Part shown: positions 55,893-64,000 of the stretch, piece by piece
Layout of the letters: the number at the start of each line of letters is the position of its first letter
How positions within the stretch are numbered: the first letter of the stretch is position 1
Source of the DNA: Cytophagales bacterium
GTDB taxonomy: Bacteria > Bacteroidota > Bacteroidia > Cytophagales > 172606-1
DNA: 64,000 nt
Direction of reading: 5' to 3'
Assembly: GCA_030446715.1 (NCBI GenBank)
Contig: JAUJMU010000012.1
Coordinates: 135,718 to 199,717, forward strand
Notes under the pieces: model-generated
What the model saw: the letters and a program-made list of their open reading frames with translations, nothing else
The model's database searches: none
Told to the model about the DNA's origin: nothing
Made by a program: the position numbers and the translations under genes

Positions 55893-56522
55893 TTACTGCT
55901 TCCTGCTGCCTGCAGGCTTGGTAGCTGTACCAGTACCAGTGGCAGGTTTGGTACCTGTGCCTGAAGTGGTAGACGCTGCACCCTGGCTGGCAGAGGTATT
56001 GTTTGCCGGGGTATTTTTAGGCGCACTGGTCAGTAGTTTCTGGACAACCAGGTTGGAAATATCTTCACCTTTAGGGAAGTGCAGCAGCACTTCCTTGGCA
56101 AATACATACGTATAGCCGTTTTCAGTGGCTACCTGAGTGATGGCCTCCTGAATACGTTTTTCAATGGGTTCAAAAAGGGTCTTTTCCCGGTTGGCAACTT
56201 CCGTCTGCACTGAATTCTGCTCAATCTGCAGTTGCTCCTGATTGGCTTCCAGTTCTCTCTGCTTGGCAGCTCTCATCTGCTCAGTCCAGGTGGTAGCTTC
56301 CTTCTCGGCATTCTGAACTTTTAGTCTGAAGTCTTCAGCTTTCTTCTGTAGTTCCTGTTGCTTCTTTTTTTGGAATTCGCCCAGTTGGGTATAGGCTGCT
56401 TTTACTTCGGGCAATTGTTCGGAAACGCCACGCGAATCAACATAACCTATCTTCAGGTTCTGGGCTTGAGTCAGTGAACATCCGAACAGGATGAACAAAG
56501 CAGTCATTAACTTGTTTCTCAT
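55893..56522 (-). CDS. OmpH/Skp family periplasmic chaperone
   Basis: A 209-residue exported protein. Signal peptide (MRNKLMTALFILFGCSLTQA-QN), then the OmpH start LKIGYVDSRGVSEQLPEVKAAYTQL, long charged helical tentacles (about 45-130), and the returning strand/helix QVATENGYTYVFAKEVLLHF. The tail is low-complexity Thr/Gly/Ala/Lys. Skp captures unfolded outer-membrane proteins before BamA inserts them. It is one of two paralogues downstream of bamA. Confidence 0.9.
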   Translation of the reverse strand: MRNKLMTALFILFGCSLTQAQNLKIGYVDSRGVSEQLPEVKAAYTQLGEFQKKKQQELQKKAEDFRLKVQNAEKEATTWTEQMRAAKQRELEANQEQLQIEQNSVQTEVANREKTLFEPIEKRIQEAITQVATENGYTYVFAKEVLLHFPKGEDISNLVVQKLLTSAPKNTPANNTSASQGAASTTSGTGTKPATGTGTATKPAGSRKQ

Positions 56523-56642
56523 GATAGAAGGGAAATAATAAATGGTATTTGGGTTATTGGTTTAAGGTTTAACAATATTCCTGCCATAATTGGTCCGCAA
56601 ACAACGCAGAATTCAAAAAAATCTTTTAAATATCCTTTGAAT

Positions 56643-57179
56643 TTATTTTTTCTTCGCTGCGTCCTCCTTTTCGCCTAGTCCCAGAATGTCAAGTACATAG
56701 TCGGAATAGTCGTGCCGGGGGTCGGCGTAAATCATGATCAGGTCACTTGCCTTGTCAAAGATAAAATCCAGTTTCCGCTCACGGGCCACCTTAAGAGAGG
56801 CTTCATAGATCTTATCCCGGATCGGGCTCATCAGTTCTTTCTTTTTCAGATACATCAAGCCTTCCGGCCCATATACCTTCTTATTATAGTCCATCGCCTC
56901 CTTCTTCCTGGTATCAATGGCCGTCCGGCGCTCCTGCCGCATGGCATCGGTGAGCAGTACCTCCTCGGCGCGGTAATCCTGCTCCATTTTGTCAATTTCT
57001 ATAGCACGGGCCTGAATCTCCTGCTCCCATTTGGTGGACGAGGATTCCAGTTCACTCTGGGCTTTCTTTGCCTCCGGCATCTTACCAAGGATAAAGTCAG
57101 TGTCAATAAAACCAAACTTCTGTGCTGCCGCCGTCTGGCAGATGCCTGCGATTGCAAGCAGGATCAAGATTTTTCTCAT
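56643..57179 (-). CDS. OmpH/Skp family periplasmic chaperone
   Basis: A 178-residue exported protein starting MRKILILLAIAGICQTAAA-QKFGFIDTDFILGKMPEAKKAQ; ten extra N-terminal codons in the longer frame look spurious. Helical tentacle region about 45-120, then LKVARERKLDFIFDKASDLIMIYADPRHDYSDYVLDILG and a Lys-rich end. It is the first ompH after bamA and is shorter than its neighbour, without the Thr/Gly/Ala/Lys tail. Confidence 0.9.
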   Translation of the reverse strand: MRKILILLAIAGICQTAAAQKFGFIDTDFILGKMPEAKKAQSELESSSTKWEQEIQARAIEIDKMEQDYRAEEVLLTDAMRQERRTAIDTRKKEAMDYNKKVYGPEGLMYLKKKELMSPIRDKIYEASLKVARERKLDFIFDKASDLIMIYADPRHDYSDYVLDILGLGEKEDAAKKK

Positions 57180-57269
57180 AAAGACTGTTGTGAACCAAAA
57201 ACCATACAAGTTTCAGTGCAGAGGTTTTGCATACACAACGAAAAGGTTTTAAAGTACTTATTAAATCAA

Positions 57270-57301
57270 CTGGCAGGAGTAAACAAAATTACTCCTGCCA
57301 G
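57270..57301. terminator. 13-bp perfect hairpin after bamA
   Basis: Arms ctggcaggagtaa (57270-57282) and ttactcctgccag (57289-57301), loop acaaaa. It lies 17 bases after the bamA stop. Without a strong T-run on the minus strand it could be an attenuator or RNA-stability hairpin rather than a full terminator, since the ompH genes follow. Confidence 0.55.
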
Positions 57302-57317
57302 CCGGGAAAACTGTGTA

Positions 57318-59855
57318 TCAACGCAGTTGCTGACCGATAGTAAACTGAAAGTTTTGTACACCTCCTTTATTGGGCGCACCGGGTATCGGATCGAAGGCAT
57401 AGCCCCAGTCAATACCAATCAGACCAAAGGCCGGCATGAAGATACGGGCACCCAAACCAGCCGAACGGCGGATCTGGAAGGGATTGAACTCAGAATAGTT
57501 ATCCCAGGTGTTACCGCCTTCAAGGAAGCCAAGCACAAAAATAGTTGCTGCCGGATTCGGTGAAATCAGGTACCTGATTTCAGTTACGAACTTGTTATAG
57601 ACCACACCACCATTGGGGTTGCCTCTCGCGAAACCCGGATTCAGGGCACTGTTGTCGTACCCACGCATGCCGATGATATCACGACCCAGGAAGAAATTAC
57701 CCGCTCCCATACCCGCCAGACCGTTGCCACCAAGGAAGAAGCGCTCAAAGGGAGTATAGTTGCCGGATCCATCGTAGTTGCCGATAAAGCCCATATGTGC
57801 CCGGGTGCTCAGTACCAGCTTGCCGGCAAGGTTGATAAACCAGTTGGAGTCAAACATCCACTTGTGGTATTCCAGCAGTTTGGACGGTGAGTAATCCTCA
57901 ACATTGCGCGTGACGAAGTTCAACTTCGACCACGGCGGAGTAGCCGAACCGCTCAGCGACAGGGTAGAGCCGCGCCGGGGAAAGGTTGGGTTGTCAATCG
58001 TATTCCGCGACAAGGTTGCATTCAGCGTAAAGTTGTGTGACTTGCCGTTCACAACGCCCGGAATACTCTCATAGTTCTTTACATTATAGATCAGGTAAGA
58101 AGCGGAGGTGCTCAGGGTAAACCAGTTATCGGGTACCTGCAGGCGACGAGCCAGTCCAATGGTGGCAGCAGTGACCTGAAAACTGCGGTCGATACCAGTT
58201 CTGCGCTTTTCCCAGAAGTCACTCTGTACAGAGTGACTGAGACTGATTGAAAGAGCATTACGGCGTTTTCCGCCAAACCAAGGTTCCGTGAAGGATGCCT
58301 GGTAAGACTGGAACTGCGGTCCGCTGGCCTGCACCCGCACGGAAAGCCGCTGACCATCGCCTTTGGGAATACCCCGCCACGTACTCCAGTCGAATAGCTT
58401 CCGGCTGGAGAAGTTGTTGAATGTCAGACCCAGCGTACCCACAAACCCAAACATACCGCCCCAGCCGCCGGAAAGTTCAATCTGGTCACTTGGTTTTTCT
58501 TCCACGGCCCAGTTGATGTCAACAGTGCCATCAGCAGGGTTGGGATTGATTTCCGGATTGGTTTTTTCGGGGTCAAAGAAACCAAGGCCTGAGAGTTCCC
58601 GCTGGGTATTGATCACGTCCGTACGGCTGAACTTATGGCCGGGAATGGTGTACATTTCACGAAGGGCCACAAAATCACTGGTCTGCGTGTTGCCTGATAC
58701 CGTTACGCGGCTGATGGTCGCCTGTTCGCCTTCAGTGATCCGCATTTCTATATCTACCGAATCTCCCTCCACGGCTACTTCCACCGGGCGGATGTTGAAA
58801 AACAGGTAACCGTCGTCCATGTAGAGAGAGGTGATATCACTGCCGGAGGGGTTGAAAGTAAGGCGCTTCTCCAGTTCTTCAATATTATATACGTCACCCC
58901 GGTTGATGCCCAGTACGCGGTCAAGCTGTTCATCCGTGTACTTGTAATTGCCCTCCCACGTGACATTCCGGTAATGGTATCTTTGTCCCTCTTCCAGATT
59001 GAGCACGATGTTGATGGTGTTTTCGTCGTGAGGCGTTACCGTATCACTGACGATCAGTGCATCACGATAACCTTCTGAATTATAGAACTTGATGAGTTTC
59101 TGCTTGTCTTCTTCGTACTTGGACCGGATAAACTTGGAAGGCGTAAAGATCCGCGTAATCCGCTTTTCCTTTGTTCCCTTCAGTTTACGCTTCAGCTTTT
59201 TGTCCGCAAATACCTCATTGCCGGTAAAGGTAATGCTGTTGATTTTTACTTTCTGGTTCTTGTCCACTTCAATGACCAGGGCCACGCTGTTACCCAGGGC
59301 CGAAGAGTCCTGCACTTGCCGGATATTGACTTTGGCATTGAAAAAGCCCTTGTCCACAAAATGCTTCCGCACGGCGAGCTGCGTATTTTTGATCAGGGCG
59401 TCCGTTACGATTCTGCCTTTGATCAGCTTGATCTTATCGGAAATAGCATCGGTTTCACCTTTGCGGATCCCCTTGAAGGAAAATCCGGATAGTCGCGCCC
59501 GCTCTTTGAGTTCAATGTTGAGGAAGATTTTTTCGCCTTCGATTTTAGTGTAGGTGATGTCTACATCCCCGACAATACTGAGGTCCCAGATCTTGCGGAT
59601 GGCATTGCCGATGTCTTCACCGGGAATCTGGATGCGGTCACCGATTTTGAGCCCGGAAACTGAAATAATCCCTTCCGGCTGAATGAACTGAAGGCCGGTT
59701 ACGGTGATGTCGGCAATCTCGTATTCCTTTGGCTGGTCGTAGCTCAGTTCCGGTCCGGAGGACTGATCAGAGGTGCCCGGCCGGGTAATATCAAGCTGCG
59801 CTGATGCCAGCAAAGGAATCAACACCGCAACAACTGCGATGATAAGTTTTTTCAT
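57318..59855 (-). CDS. bamA: outer membrane protein assembly factor BamA
   Basis: An 845-residue Omp85 protein. Signal peptide (MKKLIIAVVAVLIPLLASA-QL), five POTRA domains (about 48-435; IADITVTGLQFIQPEGIIS, KINSITFTGNEVFADKKLKRKL, TISRVTVSGNTQTSDFVALREM), and a 16-strand barrel (about 465-845). Barrel hallmarks are WGGMFGFVGTLGLTFNNFSSR, the lid-loop FLGRDIIGMRGYDN (equivalent to VRGF of BamA), and the terminal FQFTIGQQLR. It inserts barrel proteins into the outer membrane. It is encoded 8 bases after uppS and followed by the two Skp-like chaperones that feed it. Confidence 0.96.
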   Translation of the reverse strand: MKKLIIAVVAVLIPLLASAQLDITRPGTSDQSSGPELSYDQPKEYEIADITVTGLQFIQPEGIISVSGLKIGDRIQIPGEDIGNAIRKIWDLSIVGDVDITYTKIEGEKIFLNIELKERARLSGFSFKGIRKGETDAISDKIKLIKGRIVTDALIKNTQLAVRKHFVDKGFFNAKVNIRQVQDSSALGNSVALVIEVDKNQKVKINSITFTGNEVFADKKLKRKLKGTKEKRITRIFTPSKFIRSKYEEDKQKLIKFYNSEGYRDALIVSDTVTPHDENTINIVLNLEEGQRYHYRNVTWEGNYKYTDEQLDRVLGINRGDVYNIEELEKRLTFNPSGSDITSLYMDDGYLFFNIRPVEVAVEGDSVDIEMRITEGEQATISRVTVSGNTQTSDFVALREMYTIPGHKFSRTDVINTQRELSGLGFFDPEKTNPEINPNPADGTVDINWAVEEKPSDQIELSGGWGGMFGFVGTLGLTFNNFSSRKLFDWSTWRGIPKGDGQRLSVRVQASGPQFQSYQASFTEPWFGGKRRNALSISLSHSVQSDFWEKRRTGIDRSFQVTAATIGLARRLQVPDNWFTLSTSASYLIYNVKNYESIPGVVNGKSHNFTLNATLSRNTIDNPTFPRRGSTLSLSGSATPPWSKLNFVTRNVEDYSPSKLLEYHKWMFDSNWFINLAGKLVLSTRAHMGFIGNYDGSGNYTPFERFFLGGNGLAGMGAGNFFLGRDIIGMRGYDNSALNPGFARGNPNGGVVYNKFVTEIRYLISPNPAATIFVLGFLEGGNTWDNYSEFNPFQIRRSAGLGARIFMPAFGLIGIDWGYAFDPIPGAPNKGGVQNFQFTIGQQLR

Positions 59856-59863
59856 GTAGTACT

Positions 59864-60601
59864 TTAAGATTTAACTTGTTCGCTGATCCTGCCGAAACGC
59901 CTCTCACGCTGCTGGTACGAACGAATGGCTTCGTACAAGTGTTCCCTCCTAAAATCGGGCCAAAGTATCTGGGACATATACAGTTCGGAGTAGGCTATCT
60001 GCCAAAGGAGAAAATTGCTGACGCGCATTTCACCACTGGTGCGGATCAGAAGCTCCGGATCAGGAATACCTTTGGTATTCAGATAGTTGGTAAACACTGC
60101 ATCGTTGATTTCCGGCGCATGCAGGTTGCCCTTCTCAACTTCGGCGGCAATCTTCCTTACGGCTTCCATGATTTCCCAGCGTCCGCTGTAGCTAAGTGCC
60201 AGCACCAGGGTGAGGCCATCATTGCCGCTGGTAATCTGCATGGCCTCCTGCAACTCCCGCTGGCAACCCGGCGGCAGGTTCTGGATATTGCCAATGGCCA
60301 GCAGCCGTACCTTATTTTTCATCAGCGTACCGGTTTCACCACGTATGGTGTTTACCAGCAGCTCCATCAGCGCATTTACTTCTTCCTGTGGCCTCGACCA
60401 GTTTTCAGTGGAAAAGGCATACAGCGTAAGGTATTTCACGCCAAGTTCAGCACAAGCTTCCGTTGTATCCCGTACAGCTTTAACCGCGTTCCGGTGACCA
60501 AATACCCGCATGGCTCCCCGTTGCTTTGCCCAGCGGCCATTGCCATCCATAATGATGGCAATATGCGCAGGCAAGTTTCCCAGATCTATTTGTTCTTTCA
60601 T
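59864..60601 (-). CDS. uppS: undecaprenyl diphosphate synthase (isoprenyl transferase)
   Basis: A 245-residue cis-prenyltransferase: FPP + 8 IPP to C55-PP, the lipid carrier for peptidoglycan and O-antigen. HIAIIMDGNGRWAKQRG carries the catalytic Asp; FGHRNAVKAVRDTTEACAELGVKYLTLYAFSTENWSRPQ, ALSYSGRWEIMEAVRKIA, and the C-terminal PELLIRTSGEMRVSNFLLWQIAYSELYM motif with RxxxRxSxF-like region are complete. It is 8 bases upstream of bamA, so the two are co-translated. Confidence 0.96.
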   Translation of the reverse strand: MKEQIDLGNLPAHIAIIMDGNGRWAKQRGAMRVFGHRNAVKAVRDTTEACAELGVKYLTLYAFSTENWSRPQEEVNALMELLVNTIRGETGTLMKNKVRLLAIGNIQNLPPGCQRELQEAMQITSGNDGLTLVLALSYSGRWEIMEAVRKIAAEVEKGNLHAPEINDAVFTNYLNTKGIPDPELLIRTSGEMRVSNFLLWQIAYSELYMSQILWPDFRREHLYEAIRSYQQRERRFGRISEQVKS

Positions 60602-60767
60602 TATCCTGGATCAGCCCCAAATAAGATGCAAGTTACGAAATAGTAGCCGCTATTCAAACGCTGGCAGGGGGAGGCAAGTAACTAAAAGGAAGGGTTAATT
60701 GCTTGATTTTAACAACTTTTAACACAGGAGGGAGATTGCCGGCCGGCAAATGGCAGGTGCTCAGCGG

Positions 60768-61463
60768 CTAGTACATCTCGGGGCACCGTACTTTATAGAA
60801 GGTATAACTGACTGAAAGGCCCGTAAATAAATACATATCCTTGTCGTTGGGATTACCGCTCAGGAAGCGGTTGGTAGTGGTGGGGCCACTCAGATCGTCC
60901 AGATAATCGGTAAAGGTTTTGCGGGCTCCGAAGGCGAGGCCAAGGTTCCAGTTGCCGCCCAGCACGTACTTGATGCCGACGCCGAAAGGAATCCCGATCT
61001 GATACAGGTCATACGTGGGCCGGAAATTCCGCTGAGGCTCAAAACGAAAGAACGCGATGCCACCAAAAAGGTAGGGGGAGAAACTGATCCGGGTCTGTTC
61101 ATCCCGGTAATCGAGGAAATTGTATTCCATGACTGCTGAACCTTCCACAAAACGGGTACTGAAGCTGAAGTCGCGCTGCCGGGCAAATACATCATCGCTG
61201 GTGCGGTCGGAAGCCGCAAAACGGCCCAGCATAAGGCCGTAGGTCAGGCTGACTGCTTTGCCGGGATTGTGTCTGAGAAAGATCTGACCCCCTGACTTCG
61301 GTTCGCGGATGTTGATTCCCGGAGAGATATCACCCTTATAGTTAACTACTCCCGCTCCGGCTCCGACTTCGAGTCGCTGGGCGGTGGCAAGGTGACTGTA
61401 AGAAGTTGCTGCCAGCAGGCAGAATAGAAAAAAGGCCGTACGTGCTGTCATTCCATTACACAT
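60768..61463 (-). CDS. DUF6089-type outer-membrane beta-barrel protein
   Basis: A 231-residue exported barrel protein. Signal peptide from MCNGMTARTAFFLFCLLAA (ATG at 61463, or MTAR at 61451). Body: RLEVGAGAGVVNYKGDISPG, GKAVSLTYGLMLGRFAASD, SPYLFGGIAFFRFEPQ, PFGVGIKYVLGGNWNLGLAFGARKTFTDYLDDLSG, and a tail DMYLFTGLSVSYTFYKVRCPEMY. The alternation and YLDD motif are those of DUF6089 proteins, abundant outer-membrane barrels of Bacteroidota. It is a shorter paralogue of the next gene (61572-62552), with the same C-terminal pattern. Confidence 0.85.
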   Translation of the reverse strand: MCNGMTARTAFFLFCLLAATSYSHLATAQRLEVGAGAGVVNYKGDISPGINIREPKSGGQIFLRHNPGKAVSLTYGLMLGRFAASDRTSDDVFARQRDFSFSTRFVEGSAVMEYNFLDYRDEQTRISFSPYLFGGIAFFRFEPQRNFRPTYDLYQIGIPFGVGIKYVLGGNWNLGLAFGARKTFTDYLDDLSGPTTTNRFLSGNPNDKDMYLFTGLSVSYTFYKVRCPEMY

Positions 61464-61571
61464 ACGACCTTTGGGGAAGATTATTGTCAGGCTCATTCAG
61501 AAAATGTCAGTTGCCGCTGATGGGCGGCAACCGTAAACAGACTCAATTTCCGCGGGATCAGGAAAGGCAGG

Positions 61572-62552
61572 TTACCGGAATTTGGGACACCTTACTCCTT
61601 TGTACAGAATGTAGTTGAGGTGAAAGCCGGTGACCAGATACCAGTCCTTTTCGTTGGGGCTGCCCCGCTTCTCACCTGCTTCGTAACCCTGAGCGGCAAA
61701 GTAGGTGTTTCCGGCACCATCAACGTAAGCACCTTCGTCGTAGCCGAGGTCAATCAAGACCCGTTTGTAATCCCTGGCCTCGCCCCTTGCTGAGGTAGGC
61801 TCCAGGGTGCGGTTGGACATGGCCCTGGCAAGGTTGCTCTTCAAGGCTGCCGGGTCAGGATAATTACTGCTTACATCGTCGAGGTAATCCGTGAACAGGT
61901 AACGGTAACCGATTTCGAACGATACATCAAACCGGGGGGAAATTTTGTACCGGAAGCCAACTCCCGCCGGTATGGCCACCTGAAGCCTTGAGTAAGAGCG
62001 GCCTTCGGTTTGAAGGGGTTGCAGGCTTACCATTTTCCCTTGAATGGAAGGGTTCTCAGGAAAATCCTGTGGTGCTCTTGCCCTTGGATTATGGTAAAAA
62101 CCGGCTACTCCGGCAAACAGATAAGGAACAAAATCTGGCCGGCGGAGAAAGGTGTTCCGGTTTTCGATCAGATCCCACATGCCGGTGACCGACAGCTCAT
62201 AAATATCATTGCGGAAAGAGGCATTCCGCAGGTAACGGAACCGCGCATTCTTGTCGCCGGGGTCCTGCGACGCAAAATCATCTCCCTGCACCCGGCCGTA
62301 GTTGAAGGCCACCCGGCCGCTGAACCGTGGTCCGTACCGCCGCATGTAGTGAGCCCCCAGATTCCAGCGGGTAAACCGGATGTCAGCACTGGTGAAGGAC
62401 TCGGCAGGAGTGATGTCGCCAAAATAATTCATGGCGTTCAGGCTTCCCCCGATACTGTAGTAACGTTTACTCTTGGTAAAACGCTGACCGAACACAGGCG
62501 ACACGAAGCATGCCGTCAGTATCAGAGAAAGGAGTAAAATATATTTTCTCAT
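61572..62552 (-). CDS. DUF6089-type outer-membrane beta-barrel protein
   Basis: A 326-residue exported barrel protein. Start at MRKYILLLSLILTACFV, signal peptide; the longer frame adds 25 residues overlapping the AT-rich leader. Body: YYSIGGSLNAMNYFGDITPAES, RWNLGAHYMRRYGPRFSGRVAFNYGRVQGDDF, VPYLFAGVAGFYHNP, PAGVGFRYKISPRFDVSFEIGYRYLFTDYLDDVS, tail DWYLVTGFHLNYILYKGVRCPKFR. Same fold and final motif as the neighbour downstream, so the two arose by tandem duplication and divergence. Confidence 0.85.
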   Translation of the reverse strand: MRKYILLLSLILTACFVSPVFGQRFTKSKRYYSIGGSLNAMNYFGDITPAESFTSADIRFTRWNLGAHYMRRYGPRFSGRVAFNYGRVQGDDFASQDPGDKNARFRYLRNASFRNDIYELSVTGMWDLIENRNTFLRRPDFVPYLFAGVAGFYHNPRARAPQDFPENPSIQGKMVSLQPLQTEGRSYSRLQVAIPAGVGFRYKISPRFDVSFEIGYRYLFTDYLDDVSSNYPDPAALKSNLARAMSNRTLEPTSARGEARDYKRVLIDLGYDEGAYVDGAGNTYFAAQGYEAGEKRGSPNEKDWYLVTGFHLNYILYKGVRCPKFR

Positions 62553-62656
62553 ACCAGAATAAGCATAAACAGAGGTAACAAGGAAAAGAACAGGAAAAGC
62601 AGTTTTTTCGCTGTGCAATATGCCCAATATATTTATGCTCGCAGTAGAACAAATTT

Positions 62657-63532
62657 CTAATTTCTTACATCAAGGCCCCAGTTGAGTTTATTTCGCAGGG
62701 TTTGCAGGAAATTTGCGCCATCCAGTTGCACAAGGCGGGCCTTGAAAGATTCTTTGCGGACCGCCAGTTGGATTGCGGCGTCTACTACCCGTGACCGGGA
62801 GTCAAGAGAAACCAGGTAATTTTTACTGCGGCCTTGTATTTCAAAAGAAATTACGCTGTTATCTGACACCACCAGAGGCCTTACGTTCAGGTTATGGGGG
62901 CTGACCGGTGAAATAATAAAGTTACCCGACTGAGGCAGCACTACCGGGCCTCCACAGCTGAGCGAGTATCCGGTGGAGCCGGTTGGGGTGGCTACAATCA
63001 GGCCATCAGCCCAGTAAGAATTGAGGTATTCACCGTCAATGTAGGTGTGCACCACTATCATGGAGGCGGTGTCGCGCTTGGTGATGGTAAATTCGTTGAG
63101 CCCGAAGTTGGTGCCGTCAAAAAGCTCCCGGTCCGTTTCGAGGTGGATCAGGCTGCGCTCCTCCAGCACAAAATAATTGTTGTATAAGCTGTTGACCGCC
63201 TCCCGGGCCTGCTGGGGGGCAGTTGTGGCAAGGAAGCCAAGACGACCGGTATTGATGCCAAGGATGGGGGTCTGGCGCGGACCTACGTAGGAGACAGTTT
63301 CCAGCAAAGTGCCGTCACCGCCGATGCTGATCATGAAATCAGCATCAAAGATATACCGCTGGTGAGAAAATCGTTTGATCTGGTTGGTATCTACTCCGTT
63401 TTTCTGGAGGAAGGAGCCAAATTGCTCCGAGAGTTGCAGATCAGCTTCCCTTTCTGCAAGGATCCTGAACAACTCCTGCACGTATGGACGGGCCTCTTCC
63501 CTGAAATTCCTGCCGTGAATCGCTATTTTCAT
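62657..63532 (-). CDS. nadK: NAD kinase
   Basis: A 291-residue enzyme phosphorylating NAD to NADP. GGDGT box in MISIGGDGTLLETVSYVG (about 71-75), GINTGRLGFLAT, FTITKRDTASMIVVHTYIDGEYLNSYWADGLIVATPTGSTGYSLSCGGPVV and ISPVSPHNLNVRPLVV are diagnostic. Length is typical. It lies 30 bases downstream of the CBS-domain gene and starts the envelope cluster; a NAD kinase before DUF6089/uppS/bamA is a conserved Bacteroidota order. Confidence 0.96.
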   Translation of the reverse strand: MKIAIHGRNFREEARPYVQELFRILAEREADLQLSEQFGSFLQKNGVDTNQIKRFSHQRYIFDADFMISIGGDGTLLETVSYVGPRQTPILGINTGRLGFLATTAPQQAREAVNSLYNNYFVLEERSLIHLETDRELFDGTNFGLNEFTITKRDTASMIVVHTYIDGEYLNSYWADGLIVATPTGSTGYSLSCGGPVVLPQSGNFIISPVSPHNLNVRPLVVSDNSVISFEIQGRSKNYLVSLDSRSRVVDAAIQLAVRKESFKARLVQLDGANFLQTLRNKLNWGLDVRN

Positions 63533-63562
63533 AAAGAACGGTATCGGGCAGAAGGCCAGGCG

Positions 63563-64000
63563 CTACATATTCAGGTACCGGAGCAGCAGGTCTATGCGCT
63601 CCTTGTCCTCTTCATTGCCCTGGGTGTGGTGAAATTTTGCTACAATGTTATAGCTGAAACGCTCAAATGTTGCAATGATCCGGGAGAGATCATTGCGGTT
63701 GATCTTAATGGTAAGCTTCAGCCGGGAAGCGTCTCCCTTGTCGGGACAGACGTAACTGCTGAGTATTTTGGCATCGTTGGATTCCACCAGTCGGCTTACC
63801 TCGGTAAGGGAGTAGTCTCTTTCCTCCATCAGCAACACCAGAATGCCGCCGGGCTCCTGCATGGAGGAACGGGCAAAGGCCGTCAGCGTATCGGTGATGG
63901 TAATTACCCCGATAAAGTTGCGGTCATCATCCTGTACTGCCACCACGCTCAGGTCGTTATCCAGCGCAATTTTGAGAACATCAAAAAAGTGCTGGTATTT
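63563..64000 (-). CDS. CBS domain protein (C-terminal part; runs off the window end)
   Basis: The minus strand is open from the window end; the visible 145 residues begin KYQHFFDVLKIALDNDLSVVAV. The second CBS motif QDDDRNFIGVITITDTLTAFA is clear, and ILVLLMEERDYSLTEVSRLVESNDAKILSSYV, then DLSRIIATFERFSYNIVAKFH, form a C-terminal ACT-like regulatory domain. The N-terminal CBS motif must lie beyond base 64000. CBS pairs bind adenine nucleotides. It precedes nadK and may share its operon. Confidence 0.88.
   Translation of the reverse strand, partial: KYQHFFDVLKIALDNDLSVVAVQDDDRNFIGVITITDTLTAFARSSMQEPGGILVLLMEERDYSLTEVSRLVESNDAKILSSYVCPDKGDASRLKLTIKINRNDLSRIIATFERFSYNIVAKFHHTQGNEEDKERIDLLLRYLNM

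Noticed and set aside
1-64000. CRISPR arrays, tRNA or rRNA genes, prophage or integrase
   Set aside because: No regularly spaced repeats of 24-40 bp with spacers, no tRNA-like T-arm context, and no phage structural, integrase or terminase motifs were found by reading; a covariance-model scan would settle the RNA question.

Overview
The window is chromosomal DNA from a member of the Bacteroidota, most likely order Cytophagales near the Spirosomataceae (inference). The evidence is a one-piece hybrid sensor with an AraC output domain, a type IX secretion sorting tail on a nuclease, SusC-like and OMP_b-brl_3 TonB receptors, DUF6089 outer-membrane proteins, a TAnnTTTG-type promoter, and A-rich start contexts without strong Shine-Dalgarno sites. 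I see no rRNA, tRNA, CRISPR array, prophage or integron.

Layout. 0-5.8 kb: a DUF3037 / HipA-like kinase / PA14-OmpA operon, a LarA-like racemase, an AT-rich orphan gene, and an ECF S-component-like membrane protein with a phosphoribosyltransferase. 5.8-11.7 kb: a 975-residue hybrid sensor/regulator, a frameshifted lipoprotein, small disordered or membrane proteins and a CFA-like methyltransferase. 11.9-19 kb: a large membrane-dehydrogenase/HEAT/cytochrome c fusion, a truncated TonB-receptor remnant beside about 0.7 kb of scrambled DNA, an NAPE-PLD-like hydrolase, a 35-residue histone H1-like protein and YwbE. 19.4-25.1 kb: DUF1080, MltD-like transglycosylase, TauE/SafE permease, NamZ-like muramidase, sucC. 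25.3-33.6 kb: a sigma/membrane-TPR pair, a large secreted nuclease broken by a 31-bp tandem duplication, thioredoxin-like protein, NAD(P)H-binding protein, pyrE, NUDIX. 33.6-37.2 kb: four consecutive genes (thioesterase, RpoD-type sigma, GDSL esterase, DUF2141), all broken by one-base losses. 37.3-48.3 kb: histidine kinase divergent from hemA, a pair of polytopic membrane proteins, a GalU-like nucleotidyltransferase, DUF3500, a lipoprotein and a TonB-dependent barrel. 48.4-51.5 kb: a toxin-antitoxin operon split by a small transposable element, an M61 peptidase, a Dabb protein. 52-55.7 kb: uvrA, a small basic protein, a cytochrome oxidase III. 55.9-64 kb: a conserved envelope cluster, transcribed in the order CBS protein, nadK, two DUF6089 proteins, uppS, bamA and two ompH/skp, in which isoprenoid carrier synthesis, outer-membrane protein insertion and periplasmic chaperones sit together.

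Most notable: (1) a 257-bp MITE-like element with 14-bp perfect terminal inverted repeats and a 9-bp target duplication, placed exactly on the antitoxin-stop/toxin-start overlap so that both codons survive; (2) three intergenic hairpin elements whose arms are built from degenerate 8-bp repeats and which abut coding sequences almost to the base; (3) the 31-bp duplication in the nuclease gene; (4) a strong local excess of one-base deletions, more likely sequence error than biology. Coordinates of frameshifted genes are given for the whole reconstructed gene.
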